From NCBI GenBank assembly GCA_031273445.1, contig JAISRV010000261.1:1-6478 (forward strand): DNA of 6,478 bases. The letters are read 5' to 3'. Of the stretch, positions 5,269 through 6,478 are shown piece by piece. The notes below the pieces were generated by a model. The model had not been told where the DNA came from. It did not search any database and was given only the letters and a program-made list of their open reading frames with translations. The DNA comes from Candidatus Adiutrix sp. (GTDB lineage: Bacteria > Desulfobacterota > Desulfarculia > Adiutricales > Adiutricaceae). Made by a program: the position numbers and the translations under genes. How positions within the stretch are numbered: position 1 is the stretch's first letter; every line of letters begins with the position of its first letter.

Positions 5269-5308
5269 TTGACAATATAAAATGTAAGTGTTACATTATA
5301 TATTGTCA
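5269..5308 (+). promoter_or_regulatory. Promoter of the MerR-like gene embedded in a 39-bp palindrome
   Basis: Positions 5270-5287 and 5291-5308 are inverted copies of 18 bp with a single non-pairing position (A5280/A5298) around a GTG centre. They are made of an outer TGACAATATA/TATATTGTCA and an inner AATGTAA/TTACATT. A consensus -35 TTGACA (5269-5274) and, 17 bp on, TACATT (5292-5297) lie in it, so a bound dimer or tetramer would cover the whole promoter. Most likely this is the operator for autoregulation by the MerR-like protein encoded next (inference). A perfect minus-strand TATAAT (5300-5295) also occurs within it. Confidence 0.7.
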
Positions 5309-5328
5309 TGATAAGGAAATCTAAATCC

Positions 5329-6027
5329 ATGGAAGACAGCCTCACCTATCCGTATTCGGTCGAGCAGCTGATCAAGGCGGCGGAGAGAGTCATGTCGTCT
5401 GATCCGAAGCTTTTCTCTTATGCGCGGGAAGAAAGTCCCAAGGAGATAAACATAAGACTGATAAGGGATTATGTGGTGCGCGAGATCATTCCGCGACCGC
5501 TTCGGGCGGGGCGGGAATCCCGCTTCGGGGCGATTCATTTGATCCAATTGCTGGCGGTGCGGAGGCTGCTCCGGAGCGAAAAATGGTCGCTCCCGGCGAT
5601 CAGGGCCTACCTGGGAACCACGTCCACGGACGAGATTCTGAATACCGTTCTGGCGCCGGCGCGACCGCTGATTGAGCGGGAACTCCGCAAAGCGGAGCCC
5701 CCGGATGACCCGGAGGCCGCGAGGCCCGGGGCCGCGCCGGAGGCGCCGGAGGTTCCCTTGAATCCGGCCCAGTTGCTGATTCGCCGGTTCCAGCAGGCGA
5801 ATCGTCCGGAAAGCGGGTCGGTCGCTGCGCCGGCGGTTGCTGCGCCTGCGGTTACGGCAGGGCCGCCCCGGGAAGGTCAGGCCTTCAGCGCCAGGCTGCA
5901 TTTCGGGCTCGGGCCCGGGTGCGAATTCGTCGTGGATGCCGCGCGTTTGCCTTCTCTGACGCCCGAAGAGATTGAAGCTATTGCGGAAACATTGAAAAGC
6001 CGGCTCATGAAAGAGACGGCCCATTGA
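5329..6027 (+). CDS. MerR-like transcriptional regulator with Pro/Ala linker and distinct C-terminal domain
   Basis: The product has 232 residues from ATG 5329, or 239 from ATG 5308. I prefer 5329 because AAGGA (5313-5317) precedes it, though at a long 11 nt, and because ATG 5308 shares its A with the end of the palindromic operator; a leaderless start at 5308 remains possible. Residues about 39-95 match the MerR winged helix: 'INIRLIRDYVVREIIPRPLR' (helix-turn-helix and first wing), a shortened 'RFGAIHLIQLLAVRRLL', then 'EKWSLPAIRAYL'. A low-complexity Pro/Ala/Glu linker follows (about 122-183), then a small C-terminal domain (FSARLHFGLGPGCEFVVD...LTPEEIEAIAETLKSRL). No cysteines are arranged as in metal-sensing MerR proteins and there is no B12-binding domain, so the effector is unknown. 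It is followed after 14 nt by the VWA gene, forming an apparent operon. Confidence 0.8.
   Translation: MEDSLTYPYSVEQLIKAAERVMSSDPKLFSYAREESPKEINIRLIRDYVVREIIPRPLRAGRESRFGAIHLIQLLAVRRLLRSEKWSLPAIRAYLGTTSTDEILNTVLAPARPLIERELRKAEPPDDPEAARPGAAPEAPEVPLNPAQLLIRRFQQANRPESGSVAAPAVAAPAVTAGPPREGQAFSARLHFGLGPGCEFVVDAARLPSLTPEEIEAIAETLKSRLMKETAH
5824..5853 (+). repeat. 15-bp tandem repeat in the regulator's linker
   Basis: GCTGCGCCGGCGGTT is followed directly by GCTGCGCCTGCGGTT (14 of 15 identical), encoding Ala-Ala-Pro-Ala-Val twice. It marks slippage-type expansion of the flexible linker and keeps the frame. Confidence 0.85.
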
Positions 6028-6041
6028 AAAGGGGTATGGAT

Positions 6042-6478
6042 ATGTCGAATGGTTTTAAAGTCAGTCTGACCGCCGCCAGGCCCGCATTGCTGGCGGCTGA
6101 AAACAACACGGTCGATGTCCTGGCGCGGATTCAGGCGCCCGACGCGCCCGGGGAAGGACTTCCCGAGCGCCCTCGCCTCAATCTCGCCGTCGTCATTGAC
6201 CGTTCCGGATCGATGGCGGGAGAGCCGCTGCGCAAGGCAAAACAGGCGGCCAGGTTTATGATCGACAGCCTCAAACCGACGGATCGCGCCTGCGTCGTCG
6301 CCTACGACGACAAGGTGAAAGTCGTCGCCCCCAGCCGGCCTGTGGAAGACAAGGCCCCTTTCAGGGCGGCCATTGAGGCCATTGAAGCCGGAGGGTCGAC
6401 CGATCTGCATGGAGGCTGGCTTGGGGGAGCGGACGAGGCGGCGCCTCATATCAGACCGAACGCCATCAGCCGCGTCCT
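6042..6478 (+). CDS. VWA-domain protein (5' part, cut by window end)
   Basis: The frame from ATG 6042 stays open to the right edge (145 codons). AAAAGGGG (6027-6034) lies 7 nt before it; the earlier in-frame ATG 6036 is too close to that site. After an N-terminal beta-rich lead-in of about 45 residues comes a von Willebrand factor A domain. 'RLNLAVVIDRSGSMAGEPLRKAK' (45-67) carries the metal-ion-dependent adhesion motif DxSxS (D53, S55, S57), and the MIDAS threonine is in GGSTDLHGG (T120). 'RACVVAYDDKV' (82-92) is the following core strand. The layout resembles bacterial stand-alone VWA proteins of the YfbK/'Ca-activated chloride channel-like' type. There is no signal peptide or membrane segment in the visible part, so it may be cytoplasmic. 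Pairing with the MerR-like gene suggests a regulated complex-assembly or stress role, but the rest of the operon is outside the window. Confidence 0.88.
   Translation, partial: MSNGFKVSLTAARPALLAAENNTVDVLARIQAPDAPGEGLPERPRLNLAVVIDRSGSMAGEPLRKAKQAARFMIDSLKPTDRACVVAYDDKVKVVAPSRPVEDKAPFRAAIEAIEAGGSTDLHGGWLGGADEAAPHIRPNAISRV

Noticed and set aside
5296..6024. 242-codon minus-strand open frame opposite the MerR-like gene
   Set aside because: Its translation is Arg/Pro/Gln-rich without domain features, while the plus strand encodes a recognisable helix-turn-helix protein followed closely by a VWA gene.

Overview
This window looks like the chromosome of an anaerobic, fairly GC-rich bacterium. The reason is gene content: a non-pyrrolysine MttB-superfamily methyltransferase together with a corrinoid (B12) protein. 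Such pairs are typical of anaerobes that demethylate quaternary amines, such as Desulfobacterota and Firmicutes. A delta-proteobacterial (Desulfobacterota) host is my best guess from composition and gene style, but no rRNA or other phylogenetic marker is present to confirm it.

Layout from left to right. Positions 1-249 hold the 3' end of an unrecognised gene whose product looks like a small winged-helix domain. Positions 250-432 contain no gene but hold three successive stem-loops, two of which carry an imperfect 19-nt direct repeat. Positions 433-1869 (+) encode the MttB-family methyltransferase. A 359-bp gap (1870-2228) follows, with a GC hairpin, a good sigma70-type promoter and a leader that can fold in two exclusive ways. 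Positions 2229-3443 (+) encode an aminoglycoside-phosphotransferase/choline-kinase-fold kinase, closed by a nested intrinsic terminator (3445-3512). On the minus strand, converging on it, are a corrinoid protein (4199-3531) and, upstream of that, a GntR/UTRA regulator (5020-4274). The junction of these two genes carries an 82-bp tandem duplication. Positions 5021-5328 form a divergent regulatory region with a possible minus-strand 26-codon ORF and a 39-bp near-perfect palindrome. A MerR-like regulator (5329-6027, +) and the start of a von Willebrand factor A (VWA) domain gene (6042 to the right edge, +) follow.

Likely working unit: the methyltransferase transfers a methyl group from an unknown, probably quaternary-amine, substrate to the corrinoid protein. 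The UTRA regulator senses a small molecule and probably controls the locus. The kinase between them is the least expected member and may act on the substrate or a product. No corrinoid-to-folate (or corrinoid-to-thiol) methyltransferase, reductive activase or transporter is visible, so the pathway is incomplete inside the window. The MerR/VWA pair appears to be a separate, self-regulated unit.

The most notable sequence-level observations are the 82-bp duplication, which builds a chimeric 29-codon ORF bridging regulator and corrinoid genes, and the large palindrome overlapping the MerR promoter.
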